Below, one piece after another: positions 21,590 to 31,824 of a DNA stretch of 34,370 bases. The stretch is taken from NCBI RefSeq assembly GCF_000315625.1, contig NW_005434590.1, positions 1 to 34,370 on the forward strand. Direction: 5' to 3'. The stretch is from Guillardia theta CCMP2712 (lineage: Eukaryota > Cryptophyceae > Pyrenomonadales > Geminigeraceae). A program made the position numbers and the translations under genes. Under the pieces are notes generated by a model. It was not told the DNA's origin, did no database searches, and saw only the letters and a list, made by a program, of their open reading frames with translations. Position 1 is the first letter of the stretch; every line of letters starts with the position of its first letter.

Positions 21590-22565
21590 ATCTTTCAAAA
21601 AGGGGGGTAGGGTCATGGGTAATAAGGGGGTACATGTGTTCAACAAGAGAGTCGGATCATGGTGGGTTATTGGGGAGTTGGGGTAGTGACGCAATTTTCA
21701 GGTAGTTTTGGGGGAATATATGTGGTGGGTGGGTGGGTTCGATTAAAATTAAAAGATAGGGGTAGGAGGAATGTGAACAAAGAGTAGGTGGGGTAGTGAT
21801 ATTTTTGTGGATGTGGGTGGCAGGCAGAAGCACCATAGTCCACCCCTACCCTCCAGCTCCTCCTCCCATCCAATACACCTGGGTAGGGGGTAGGCAACTG
21901 ACCTTTGTGGACCCCCTGCAACAGAGGCAGCAAGACCAGGTGGGTGGGGGGTGACAGTCAGAATGTGGGTGACAAAAGATATGAGGTGGGTGGGGGTCAT
22001 CTGGACAGGGGTCCTTTTTAAACATTTTTGGTGGATACGGGCACGACAGACTGCCGGGGAGGTAAAAGGAGGTATGAATATAGGGGTACTTGTACGTAAA
22101 GGAGTGGGTAGGGGTGGAGCAGGGCAAAAGGTCGACCGCGCCTCCTTTGCTAGGTATATCTAGAGGGGGTACGGGGAGATGGGGGGTCAGGGTCATATTT
22201 TTAATTCTCCTGAGGATGTTACAATAATAGACTGTGATGAGTGAATTTTGAGGAGGAGTGGGAGGGTGGGGTAGTTCTATTTTGGCTGGGGTTTAAAAGA
22301 AGGGGGTAGGGCAGTTCACATCCGCCCGGGGTCACGAGGGTCCTGGCTTTTGATAGCTCCGAAAGAAGGGGTGGTCACGATAGGGTCAAGGGCAACCGTT
22401 GACTTACGCGGGGGTGGGGTGAGGGGTGGGTTGTTGATTTTGGGAAAATATGGGGTAGGGTTGTCATTATAACTCAATGACTATGGGTTCTGTGTAGGGG
22501 AACAGGGGTGGTTTATCAGGGGTGGGTGGTAATGAGAGGGTAGGGGTGGGGATCGGGCCGGGTTC
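21590..22565. other. G-tract block (GGGGTAGGG/GGTGGGT-rich)
   Basis: Nearly 1 kb dominated by imperfect GGGGTAGGG, GGGTGGGTGGG and GGGGTGG motifs on the plus strand, with AT-rich spacers. It has the same vocabulary as 12345-12925 and 27600-27745 but in opposite orientation. No protein-like frame. Many four-tract G-runs make G-quadruplex formation plausible. Confidence 0.65.
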
Positions 22566-23102
22566 TGCTGATTTTGTACCGGGAGACATGAGGGGACGGG
22601 AGGAGTTCGGGCGAATTTAATTTTTAAAACATAAAAAATCAAAAATACAACAATTAACCAGCTATGTACCATGACCCCTCTTTTGAGGTGTTATTCCTAC
22701 TGATCGCTTTACAAAGATTTAAGATGGTCAAAAAGGTCGCAGCCCCAGTAGACTTGTACCTGCAATAATCCATATTTATAATATTAGTAGTATCGGATAT
22801 ATATAAAGATCTTTTTAGCTCCTTGTACGTCGATACAACCAGCAAGAATGGTACCGACATAGTACGGGGCCCTCGTAGATATGCTAGCTGGTGCGGCTCG
22901 GCCCTGCACGACTGCCCGTTGATGACGTCACGTTTTCCTCCCTGCAGTACCTGGTTTACCTTTTAAAATACTAGTAAATTTATATAACTACTTATAAAAG
23001 GCCCTCGGTCACTTTCCTTGACGGACCAATATCTGTACGGATGAGGGATGTACATAATTAAAACCTGGTACAAGGTTTAAATTTTATTATTAAACCAGAA
23101 TC
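22566..23102. other. AT-rich intergenic stretch before the coiled-coil gene
   Basis: Composition drops to strongly AT-rich, with TATATATAAAG and TTATAATATTAG stretches and no coding signal. It holds the TATA-like element at 22993-23000 and is unlike both the neighbouring G-tract block and the GC-rich exons. Confidence 0.6.
22993..23000 (+). promoter_or_regulatory. Possible TATA box (TATAAAAG)
   Basis: TATAAAAG lies 103 bp upstream of ATG 23103, the putative start of the coiled-coil gene, in otherwise AT-rich DNA. Spacing is compatible with a TATA box plus a 5' leader, but chance occurrence in AT-rich sequence is possible. Confidence 0.4.
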
Positions 23103-26100
23103 ATGGTGAGCTCGCTGCGTTTCGAGCTCTTCCAGCTATTTCAGTTTGTGGATTTCATGCAAGATTCGAAGCTGGAGAAAAACGAGCAAGGTGAGGAGAG
23201 AAGAGCGATGAGGGAGAGACGGCTATGGCATGAGGGGGAGCACGACGAGGTTGTAGCAAGAGCTGTTTCTGAGATGCTCGAGACATGAGGAGGAGCGGCT
23301 GCATGAGGAGAGAGGAGCAGAGGTGGGCGAGAGGTTGAAGCTGAATGCCCTGCAGGTGAAACAGACGCAGTTGACTCTGCGTCTCTCCGAAAGCTGGAGG
23401 ATGATGTGATCGGTGCTGCCTCCTTTCACACCTCCCATGTCTTGCTCCTCCCCTCTCCCTCCTTGTTCGTCACGTCTGGCTCGCGTCCTCTTGCCCCTGT
23501 CTCGACGCACCCTGACAGTCGGGTCAGTCTTTGTCAAGATGGTCTCTGTCGTGGGGCGAACGGATCGAATAGTCAAGGAGGTGTCAAGCGTTGCCGTCGC
23601 TGCTGTAGCCGCTGACGACGTCAACAGTGGAACGAGGAGGAATTCCGAAGGGCAATGGCCTGGTCGAAGAGACTGGAGGTTGGAGCAGAGGGGGCGCAGG
23701 CAGCCGCAGGAAGATGTTTGAAGAAAGATGATGATGATGATGATGATGATGAGGAGGAGGAGGAGGAGGAGGAGGAGGAGGACAGTGGATTTGAAATCGG
23801 GAAGGGGGGCGGAGGAGGGAGAGGGAGCAGTTCTGACTATAAAGAAGGAACGAGCAAGAATGGTTCTCTGCTCGATGAGGGAGAAGGTGGGCGAAATGCT
23901 CGCTGCCTGGTCCCTCTTGCATGCTGATGCCCAGCCGTCGGTCAGGTCGAGGAAGGCATCACGAGGCGAATGGAGGCAGAGGGTCTGAGCGTGAGGAGGA
24001 GGAGGCGGCGGATCCTCCCGCTGGTTGCTGGAGAGGGAGGAGAAGGAGCCCGTTGGGTGCTGGTAATGAAGATCATAGTCATCGGGTTGCTCACCGATGT
24101 GAAGTTGGATGCGATCGTGAAGAACGTGCAGTTCGATTGGAAGCAAAGATGGCGCGGTGAGGAGGGGGAGGGGATGGAGGAGGCGCAAGGGATGAACACG
24201 GGAGGAGAGGAGGAGGGAGAAGGTATTTACAGTCTTTTAGATTCTCGGACTCCTCTCGGCCGGTTTGAGAGCAGCATCTTCACGACCTCCCTCTATGAAC
24301 TGGCGCAGATGGAAGCTGAGGTGAGGAGGAGGAGGAGGAGGAGGAGGAGGAGGAGGAGCCTGAACTGCTGCTCATGTCAACAAGTCCATGGAAGGAGGAT
24401 GGGAAGCTCTGATCGAAGAGAAGGTGCATGCACTGCAGAGGGACTGGAGCTGAGCTCGTCCTGTCGTAGGCCTCACAGCATCTGCTCCTTGCTCTCCGCC
24501 AACAGGTCTCCCCCTCCCTCTCCTCACCTCCTCGACCCCTCGCCGTAGCTTTGTCTTCCTCCCCCCGCTCTTCTTCCTTCCTCCCTCCTCCTCTTCCGCG
24601 TGCTCGCATCATGTCAGGCAACAGGCGCAAGTGGATCTCCTGCTCGCATGCTGCAGCGCCCTCCACCAGGCCAAACTGCAGTTGCGCGATCCGAGCTCGA
24701 GCTTCCTACTGCACTCCTCCACCATCAAGTGTCGAGCGCTCGGCAAACTGGTGAGGAAAAGAAGGAGGAGTAGAGGCAAAAAGTTCTCCTCCCTCCTCCT
24801 CCTCCTCCTCCTCCTCCTCCTCCTCCTCCTCCTCCTCCTCCTGCCTCCTCCTCCTGCGTGCGTTGCAAGATACTGATAGGAGAGAAGTTGCGGCGCAGAC
24901 TGTGTGAGAGGGAGAGGACGAGAGAGGAGTCGGAGAAGCTCGTGGAGGCGATGGAAGCGAAGATGGCATCGTTCATCAGCCAGCAGGTGATTTCTCCTCT
25001 TCTTCTCCTTGCTAAGACTTCGCAGCATGATCCTCCTGGCCTGTTGGACGTGCTGCTCTGGTGTCTGCTCCTCCCCTCGCTTGGTCTCTTTCTAGATCTC
25101 TTCGTCCCTTTGATCTCCTCACCTCTCTTACTTCCTCTCGCCTTCACCCCTTCGCATTCCCTTCATCCTAACATTCTCCCTCCTTTGCCCTCTTCCCTCT
25201 TCTCCTTTCCTCCTTCTCTTCTTCTCCCTCCTTTGCCCTCTTCCCTCTTCTCCTTTCCTCCTTCTCTTCTTCTCTCTCTTCCCTGCCCTCACCATCTCTG
25301 GATCAGATACTTCACAGCCTTGGCCCTCACTCCCCCAGTGGCTCAGCGACAGGCTGTGGGGACTGACATGCGAGGCTTCGCTGAGGTGAGAAGAGCCACT
25401 AGGTCCGCTGCCTCGTGCGGGTGCAGAGGAGAAGGAGGGGAGAAAGAAGACGGTGGGGGAACGAGGACGAGGACTGACAAGTGCACAGGAGCATGAGGCT
25501 GAGGACGCATCCTTGGCTGATCAGCCGGGCGGCGGCTGCTCATCCACCGCTGTGTTCGGTCAGTGATTGAAAGAGAGGCATGGAGAGTGAGGAGAGGGAG
25601 TGGAAGAGAGAGAGAACGACGTAGTGCAGCAAGGAGGGGAGAAGGGGAGGAGGAGGAGGAGGAGGAGGAGGAGGAGGAGTGACTGAGGAGAGCAGGAGCT
25701 AGTCGAGACTGCACAGAGGGGACTGCACAAGGCAAGCTGAGCTTCAGACTTCTCCTGCTCAAGTCCAGCAGGGCCTCCAACATGTACTCAGCGAACCAGG
25801 AGGGATGACGGATGGACCCCAGCACAAGGTAAGAGGATCCTGCATCACTGATGCGCTATCCTTCCTCTTCTCCCCGTCCCCACCTCCTCTCACTCTCACC
25901 CTCTTCCTCTCCTGCTCTCTCTCATCACAGATTCTCTCCGACAGGCGTGGGTCAGCCTCAACGCCGTCGCGGAGCTAGTGGCTCATCTTCTCCTCGCTGC
26001 TCCTGCGGTGACTACGAGCGAGCAAGAAGACGCGCTGACGTCCCTCGCAGACAAGAAGCGCCACAAGCGAGATGCTCTCTGCCCTCCTCCCCGCGGTGTT

Positions 26101-26389
26101 TGGCTCTCCTGCCTCGCTCAGCTTCTCACTCTCCTCTCCCTCAGCTGCCTCATCCCCTCGCCTGCGTCGTCTCAAAGGCGAGCACTGCTGCTGCTCCTCC
26201 TCCTCCTTCTGCTTCTGCTGCTGCTGCGTCGCAACTGAGGCTCACGCAGGCCATCGCGTGTGCGTTGGTCAGGATGCAACAGGTGAAGATGGGATTGGGA
26301 GGAGGAGGATGACGAGGAGGCAGACGAATCAGGAAGTTCTCTCGCTTGTTGATGGCATTGCTGGGATGGTCGACATGAATGAGGGCTGA
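23103..26389 (+). CDS. Coiled-coil protein of unknown function (exon structure incomplete)
   Basis: A series of plus-strand exon candidates with Glu/Lys/Arg-rich helical sequence lies between GT and AG signals. Exon 1 starts at ATG 23103 (MVSSLRFELFQLFQ). A second block near 23260-23400 includes EEERLHEERGAEVGERLKL. Later blocks are near 24233-24320 (FESSIFTTSLYELAQMEAE), 24392-24455 (WEALIEEKVHALQRDW), 24624-24750 (QAQVDLLLACCSALHQAKL), 24870-24986 (ESEKLVEAMEAKMASFISQQ), 25770-25830, 25945-26090 (AWVSLNAVAELVAHLLLAAP) and 26250-26281. The last exon ends VDGIAGMVDMNEG with TGA 26387-26389. Introns here are longer and full of GAG/CTC repeats. I could not chain all phases, so the region could hold more than one gene. 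Family and role are not recognised. Confidence 0.5.
23727..23782. repeat. (GAT)n(GAG)n microsatellite
   Basis: About eight GAT triplets followed by about ten GAG triplets, within a presumed intron of the coiled-coil gene. Confidence 0.9.
24320..24358. repeat. (GGA)n microsatellite in an intron
   Basis: GGAGGA run directly after a GTGAGG donor at the end of the exon encoding LYELAQMEAE in the coiled-coil gene. Confidence 0.85.
24794..24855. repeat. (CTC)n microsatellite in an intron
   Basis: About 16 CTC triplets plus CTGCCTCCTC continuation, forming the polypyrimidine part of an intron that ends at about 24869 before the next helical exon. Confidence 0.85.
25176..25271. repeat. 48-bp tandem duplication in a pyrimidine-rich intron
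   Basis: A 48-bp unit beginning CTCCCTCCTTTGCCC occurs at 25176 and 25224, essentially identical. It lies inside the long pyrimidine-rich intron of the coiled-coil gene (about 24987-25308). Confidence 0.85.
25641..25680. repeat. (GGA)n microsatellite
   Basis: About 12 GGA/GAG triplets between exon candidates of the coiled-coil gene. Confidence 0.85.
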
Positions 26390-26789
26390 TAGTGACATCT
26401 TCATCCCTTCCCTTTCTCCAACGTTGCCCTTTCCTGGTCTGTAATTGCCTGTCCTGCTGTTCTCGCATTCTTCCCTCACTGTCTTCTCTCACTGTCTTCC
26501 CTCACTGTCTTCCCCTCTCGTGCTCTCCCTCACATGTCGCTACTTGGCTTCTCATCACAGCTTCACTTCAAGTCTCGCTCGTTTCTCTTTCTGTTCATTA
26601 CCAGTAAATGTAATTAGATGCCGTGAGGGCGCCAGACAGCGCGGGGGCCTGCAGCGAGATGAGACGAGAAACTGAAGAGACCAGAAGGAGGAGACGAGAA
26701 ACACGGAGGGAGCAGGAAGGAGACGAGAAACAAGGAGGGAGGCCAGCAGGAAGGAGGCAAGCAGGAAGGAGGTTAGCTAGTGCACTCAC
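26390..26789. other. Intergenic/intronic spacer, low complexity
   Basis: Contains CACTGTCTTCCCT repeats (26475-26515) and an AGGAGGCAAGCAGGAAGGAGG-like purine region (26680-26775). No firm coding signal. If the small minus-strand gene at 26790-26972 is real, part of this could be its 3' intron. Confidence 0.45.
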
Positions 26790-26972
26790 GGAGATCTCCA
26801 TCGTAGTCATCGCCAATGGTGTCCTCAGAGTTGTAGTTGCTGTTCACGCCAAAGAGACCAGACTGCGACTGATGTCACTTGACTCCTCATCCCACCCCTC
26901 CCTCACATCATCGTATCCTCCAAACGCTCCATCGAAAGAGTTGCCGGTAGAGGGCCAGTTGGTGTAGAGCAT
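26790..26972 (-). CDS. Doubtful small gene or 5' part of a minus-strand gene
   Basis: ATG 26972 opens a 22-codon exon (MLYTNWPSTGNSFDGAFGGY...) ending at 26907. A 38-nt GT-AG intron and an exon 26868-26790 follow (SQSGLFGVNSNYNSEDTIGD...), with a GTGAGT donor after it. Composition (Gly, Asn, Ser, Tyr, Asp) is protein-like and the minus-strand splice signals are good. The continuation downstream is ambiguous. An upstream exon at 27591-27562 (MLLIKFAPKQ plus a GTAAGA donor) could belong to the same gene, but phases could not be reconciled. Not recognised. Confidence 0.35.
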
Positions 26973-27599
26973 CTGCAACAACATGAGGAGACAACAACCA
27001 CCAACGAGCAGACAGGCAGCTTCGCTCACTAACAACACATCGACACGTCGAATGAAATTATAAACCGTTCATGCATAAACATGTTCCAACTTGTTTTTAT
27101 CTCTCAATACTTCCCTCATCCTTCACTCTCCTTATCAGACCTCGTCTTTTCTCGTACCAATCCTTCTATCTTCTCATGCTGACCCCTTGAATGCTCGATG
27201 ACGTATCCCCTCAACCAATGTCTTCCTCTCCTTCTCCTTCTCTCCTATACTTTCTCAATCTTTACTCCGGGGTGACAGCGCCCTGCGTAAACAAGTCCAC
27301 CCGACCATCATACGTTTCTTTAGAAGAAGCTACTCTGTATGCTTCTCTTCTTCCTCCTACTGCACAGCCTCCTATCTGGCCTTCTTGTTTTCCATCATCT
27401 CATCATTATGACATTCACCACCGTCACAATCATTACATACAATTTCAACTCTATCATCTTCGTCGTATTCATTCTCGTGTCAATAATCATCATCATCATC
27501 ATCATCACCATCACAATCTTCATCATCTTCATCATCATCATCTCCATCCTCCTCCTCTTACCTGCTTGGGGGCGAATTTGATCAGCAGCATCTTTTCGT
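26973..27599. other. Mostly non-coding region with (CAT)n array
   Basis: Pyrimidine-rich sequence. A CAT/ATC microsatellite with interruptions spans 27484-27546. On the minus strand a possible short exon (27591-27562) precedes it, and a weak protein-like stretch (YDGRVDLFTQGAVTP) lies near 27265-27315; neither could be placed in a gene. Confidence 0.5.
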
Positions 27600-28045
27600 G
27601 AAGGGGCAGCAGACCCACCCCCACTATAATGAAATAATACTACCCACCCTGCTCAGATCTTCCAAATGAATTATGAAATAACCCCACCCCATAGTCGCAT
27701 TGATTTAATAATGACCACCCCAACCCTTGACTTTTTCACCACCCGGCTCCTTGACCGTTGTATGTTCGTTACTGTCTAGGCCCCCTCAGCCCCGGCCCGG
27801 GCGCCGCGGCTGGCACAGTAAGTATATTGATATCCGGCGAGTGAGTGACACGGGCCCGGCCGCCGGGCTCATCGCCCGGCCGGGGGGTCGCCGGCGGCCC
27901 GTCAGTGTCGGTGCCGCATTCAGCTGCGCGGCGGGGGCCGGGCAGGCTGTGACACAGTACTTGAAGAAGCTTGACGGCAGTTGGGAACTTGGGAACGCGC
28001 GGGGTGAAAACAAGTGACGTGATCAGTTTGAGTTTATCAAGACGG
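27600..28045. other. C-tract block followed by GC-rich island C
   Basis: Bases 27600-27745 contain CCCACCCCCAC, CTACCCACC and ACCCCACCCC motifs with AT-rich spacers. From about 27775 to 28020 the composition switches to CCCGGCCCGGGCGCC-type sequence, as in islands A and B. The island ends about 26 bp from the stop codon of the syntaxin gene. No coding signal. Confidence 0.6.
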
Positions 28046-28708
28046 TCAGATGGTCTTGGTGACTATGAGAATGACAAGCGCCCCGACAAGCACAAGAACC
28101 TGAAGCCTCGTGAGCGAGAGGAGGGAGGGAGTGGAAAGGTTCACCGTGATGAGGCAGAAGAGCGTTCTTCGGGCTCGCTTCTGGTTGGCTTGCGCCTTCT
28201 TCAGCTCCCTGCTGACAGTCAGCTGGGGCATGTTCATGAGCTGAGAAACTCACTCAGACGCGCTCTCAGCATGGGCTGCCGTGTTGACGATGCCGGACTC
28301 GATGTCGTCAAGCATGTGACCTTGATCGCTGCGGACAGTGAGAGGAGAGGAGGAAAGACAAGTCAGAAAGGGAAGCAGGTGGAGGAAGAGCGAGAGAAGA
28401 AGGAGAGCGAGAGAAGAAGGGGAGCGAGAGAAGAAGGGGAGCAGGAGGGGAAGGGGAGCGAGAGAAGAAGGGGAGCAGGAGGGGAAGGGGAGCGAGAGAA
28501 GAAGGGGAGCAGGAGGGGAAGGGGAGCAGACAGTACCTAACAAGAATCGCAAGGTCGCGAAAGATTTCATTGACATCGTTGACGTTCTTCTCGATGTCTT
28601 TGATCCCCTGCCACCTCTTCAGCCCCCACCCCACCCCACCCCACTCCAACCACCACCACCACCACCACCACCACCACCACCTCCTCCTCCTCCTCCTCCT
28701 CCTCCTCC

Positions 28709-28741
<33 letters not shown>

Positions 28742-30245
28742 CCTGCTGCCGCTCGAAGATAAGCGCCTCCGTAAACTGAAGTTCTTGATCGTCCTGAAGA
28801 GAGGAAGAGAAAAGATCGAGTCAGGCTCCTACCCCAGTACAGCCAACCCGCTATATGGCAAACAGACAGCTGGACGAGGAGAAAGGGAGGAAGAGAGAGG
28901 GAGAGAGGGCGGGAGCGACGAGGAGGCAACAGGATTCGGGCAGTGGAGCTTCACCTGCATGAACTGAAGAGATCGTTCGGTTTGCCGCTCCAACAGCCCC
29001 TCGCGCTCCTCGTCCTCCTGCTGTGAGGTCAGAGCAGCCAAGCACAAGAGGAGGAAGAGCAGAGAAGAGAAGAGGGCGGGGAGCAGCTTCTGTGTCCTCG
29101 TGCTTACTTCGTCTGCTTCCCTCGCTTGCTTTGCCCTCGCCACGCTCTCTCGCTCCTTCTGGAGGGTCGTGCGAACCACCTGAAGTACGGCTAAGCAAGA
29201 GGAGGAGGAAAGAAGGAGGGGGAGCGAGGGCAGGGGAGGAGAGAGGAGGAGGATACGGGGAGAGGTTGCAGGCGTCACCTCTTGAAATCTCTGAAGGGCT
29301 TTCTGAAAATCATCTGAAAGTTTCCGAGACTGAAAAAAGAAATGAGGGGAGAAAGAGAGGAAGCGACGAGCTACAAGGACTGAGACAGACATCACGGGGA
29401 TCAGGAGAAACTGCAGCAGGAGAGCGAGGGAGCGAGGAGGGAGGGAGCGAGCAAGTAAAGCAGATCTCCTTCTCACTTCTATTTTGTGTCGTTGCGATCC
29501 TGACCCGCTGCCCTGGTAACTTCCGTTTGCTATTTGGGTCAAATCCTTTATGATCCCCTGAGGTTGCGACAAGGGGAAAAGTGAGACGAGGAAGGAGAAA
29601 CAAGGAAACAAGGAGAGGGAAAGAGAGACAAGGAAACAAGGAGAGGAAAGAGAGACAAGGAAAGGAGGAGAGGAAGGAGGACGTGCGGATGAAGGGTAAG
29701 AGGAAGGGAAGGAAAGGCGGGTAAGAGGGAGAGAGGGAGAGAGAGCAGCAGCCTCATCGTACCTTTGTGTCTTGTGAGAGAAGTTTGGTCTCTTCAATCA
29801 CCTTGTGAAGCTTCTCCCGCAGGTCATGCTGTCAGCCTTGTAAGAGCATGTCGCCTCCTCCTTCTCATCTTGCCGTGTCTTTCCCCGTCCCGATTGCTGA
29901 CGACAGTCGCTGAACCGAGTTGATGTTGCTCAGCAGCTGCTGGATGTTCCCTCTTGCCAGGTTTGCCTGCATCAAGCTGGTACTCTCGTCCTCCTCCTGC
30001 TTCTTCCCTCCCCTCCCCTCCCCTCCCCCCCCCCCCCCTCCTCCTCCTCTCCATGCTCCTCCTCTCTTGATCGTCGTTCTCCTCTAATTGCCGGACCTGA
30101 GAGGTGAACTCGTTGTTCGCCATGCTCTCGTCCAACTTGCCGCCGCCTCTGCTCCTGCCATCACGTCCCCTCAGCTCTTCTGCAGTCGCCTCATCCTCAC
30201 TCGCCTCTGCCCGAGGCCATCCCGGTGCACGTCTCCGAACGACAT
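28046..30245 (-). CDS. Qa-SNARE (syntaxin family), complete
   Basis: A membrane-fusion SNARE. Thirteen exons join in frame, 280 codons: 30245-30205, 30154-30097, 29966-29874, 29828-29763, 29557-29477, 29329-29279, 29179-29108, 29020-28955, 28793-28743, 28607-28537, 28328-28254, 28208-28145, 28099-28046. The N-terminus MSFGD resembles plant SYP2-type syntaxins. The Habc helix includes INSVQRLSSAIGTGKDT and LREKLHKVI. KLSDDFQKALQRFQE precedes the SNARE helix, which includes IEKNVNDVNEIFRDLAILV and DQGHMLDDIE; the Gln of SDQGHM is the zero-layer Q. ELKKAQANQKRARRTLFC and the hydrophobic anchor VLVLVGALVILIV close the protein. Length and order are typical of endosomal/vacuolar Qa-SNAREs. Two introns (donors at 30204 and 29873) appear to be GC-AG. 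Family assignment is very firm; the compartment is inferred. Confidence 0.93.
28421..28522. repeat. 34-bp minisatellite, three copies, in a syntaxin intron
   Basis: A 34-bp unit starting GGAGCGAGAGAAGAAGG occurs at 28421, 28455 and 28489. It makes up half of the 208-nt intron 28329-28536. Shorter related units precede it from about 28385. Confidence 0.9.
28648..28741. repeat. (CAC)n(CTC)n(CAT)n compound microsatellite in a syntaxin intron
   Basis: Three consecutive trinucleotide arrays fill most of the 135-nt intron 28608-28742 that splits the SNARE motif. The donor GTGATG merges directly into the GAT array on the minus strand. Confidence 0.95.
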
Positions 30246-30705
30246 CTCCTCTTGCCTGCTCTCCCGTCAGGACCCCAGCAGGGCCTGTGCTGTTTCCCTC
30301 ACCTCTGCTGCTCCTGTTTGTTCGCGCTCCTCCTGGGTCTTCCTTCTCTCTTCAGGTCCTCTTGTTTCGCCTTCCTGCTAACACAGTGAGCGCAGTAATG
30401 AAGCCATCTGCTCGGTCTCCTTCCCTCCGCCCCCTCCTTCCGCTTCCACTTCATCCCCTAGTCTATTTTCATAGCTCGTGTTGCATCTCTCTACAGGTGT
30501 GTTGTCCTCATCTCAACTTCCTGTCCTTGTCCTTGCCTAGTCTCACCTTCTTTCGTTCGGACCATCAGGTCGCATGCTCTCATGTCTCGCACCTACTTAC
30601 AGATACTCCCTCCTCCTCCTCCTCCTCTCTTTGTCAGACCAGGAATGATTCGGCAGACAAGTGAAAACTGCTGCTGCTACTGATCATGCTGCTGCTCCGC
30701 TGCTG
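30246..30705. other. Intergenic region upstream of the syntaxin gene
   Basis: Pyrimidine-rich, with CTC and CTG triplet runs (30610-30630, 30668-30710). No convincing exon. It presumably contains the syntaxin promoter and the 3' region of the small minus-strand ORF. Confidence 0.5.
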
Positions 30706-30960
30706 CTACACACTTGCTACTTCTCCGCTTCCAACCATATCTCTTCTTCTGAGTGGGTTGAGTGATTGGAGCAGGTCGGATACTTCCTCCCTCCTCCATT
30801 CATCTTGTAACCTCGCTCCTCGTCTTGTCCGGGTTATCGCACTTGTTCTCAATGCATTGATACACTTCCTGTCTTCATTTGCAAGCTCGTTATGATCCAA
30901 CCAATCTTTCATGTTGATAACATCGGGTATCTCAAATTCACTTGCTTCAACACTTCTCAT
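30706..30960 (-). CDS. Small hypothetical protein (84 residues)
   Basis: A continuous minus-strand ORF from ATG 30960 begins MRSVEASEFEIPDVINMKDW and is rich in Glu, Arg and Asp, with amphipathic helical character up to about residue 45. The rest (RTRRGARLQDEWRREEV...) is also protein-like, but the last residues run into a low-complexity region, so an intron near the end is possible. No family is recognised. A direct repeat and hairpin lie just upstream of the ATG. Confidence 0.4.
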   Translation of the reverse strand: MRSVEASEFEIPDVINMKDWLDHNELANEDRKCINALRTSAITRTRRGARLQDEWRREEVSDLLQSLNPLRRRDMVGSGEVASV

Positions 30961-31001
30961 TGTGATGTATCATTTGTGATGTATCATGAAAACCATGATA
31001 C
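30961..31001. promoter_or_regulatory. 13-bp direct repeat plus hairpin upstream of the small ORF
   Basis: TGTGATGTATCAT occurs at 30961-30973 and 30975-30987. The second copy overlaps a perfect inverted repeat, GTATCATG (30981-30988) and CATGATAC (30994-31001), with a 5-base loop. The cluster begins at the base immediately 5' of the minus-strand ATG, so it could be a binding site or leader structure. Function is inferred only. Confidence 0.45.
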
Positions 31002-31824
31002 GTCGGATCAATGCGTTAGCTTCCAACTAGCTATCTTTTCGTCTTCTTTCTTCTTCTCTTTCTCGTTTCACAATCCTTGTTCTTCGTTTGATTCTTCATG
31101 TGTCTCCTCCTCCTCGTCGTCGTCGTCGTCGTCCTCGTCCTCCTCCTCCTCCTCCTCCTCCAGCCATCTTCATAGTACCTGCTGTGACTCATCGCAAGAA
31201 AGAAGGGGATGAGCGGGGATGAGGACTATCAACCGCCAAATAACGGTAGCAGAGTGACTGAAATAATCGACATAACCGAAAGTAACGGCTTTCAAGGGAT
31301 TTGAAGGTTTGACAAAGACACGCATGGCCGATCGAGACACTCGAGAAGAGAAGAGAAGAGAAGAGAAGAGAAGAGAAGAGAAGAGAAGAGAAGTGAAGAG
31401 AAGAGAAGAGAAGAGAAGTGAAGAGAAGAGAAGAGAAGAGAAGAGAGGAGAAGAGAAGAGAAGAGAAGAGAAGTGAAGAGAAGAGAAGAGAAGAGAAGAG
31501 AAGAGAAGAGAAGTGAAGAGAAGAGAAGAGGAGCAGGACCGGATGGAACAGGCAGAGGAGAGAAGAATGTCATCTTGCCTGGGACAACAAAGAACCGAGG
31601 AAAACGGTAACATATGAAACGAGGAAGAGCCTGAGGCAGCATCAAGGAGCAGAACGATGAGAGGTATCCAGCAGTTGCGAGTGAAGGAAGATCAGGCGAA
31701 AGAAGGAGACGACAGAAGGCTTCCTCTGGAATGTTCTTCGATGCTGATCAAGAGAGGAGGAGGATATGATCTTTTGAGTTAATCTCATGCTTCACCTGAG
31801 ATCGGGTTTGACTTGCTCTACAGC
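31002..31824. other. Intergenic region with simple repeats
   Basis: Contains a CTC/GTC triplet array (31107-31161) and the long AAGAG array (listed separately). Bases 31540-31824 show no recognised exon. The sequence CTCTACAG just before ATG 31825 looks like a splice acceptor, so an upstream 5' exon of the PDZ gene may exist. Confidence 0.5.
31343..31530. repeat. (AAGAG)n pentanucleotide array with AAGTG variants
   Basis: About 38 tandem AAGAG units. Variant AAGTG units occur at 31391, 31416, 31471 and 31511 and an AGGAG at 31446, always in register. Purine-only on the plus strand. Confidence 0.95.

Noticed and set aside
21161-21694. In-frame upstream extension of the helical protein
   Set aside because: It is Pro/Ser/Leu-rich translation of a purine repeat. 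The protein-like sequence starts at the ATG at 21160.
23223-24188. 321-residue minus-strand frame
   Set aside because: Composition is Pro/Ser/Leu low-complexity, antisense to GAG/GAT-rich plus-strand DNA, with helical exon candidates on the plus strand; no domain seen.
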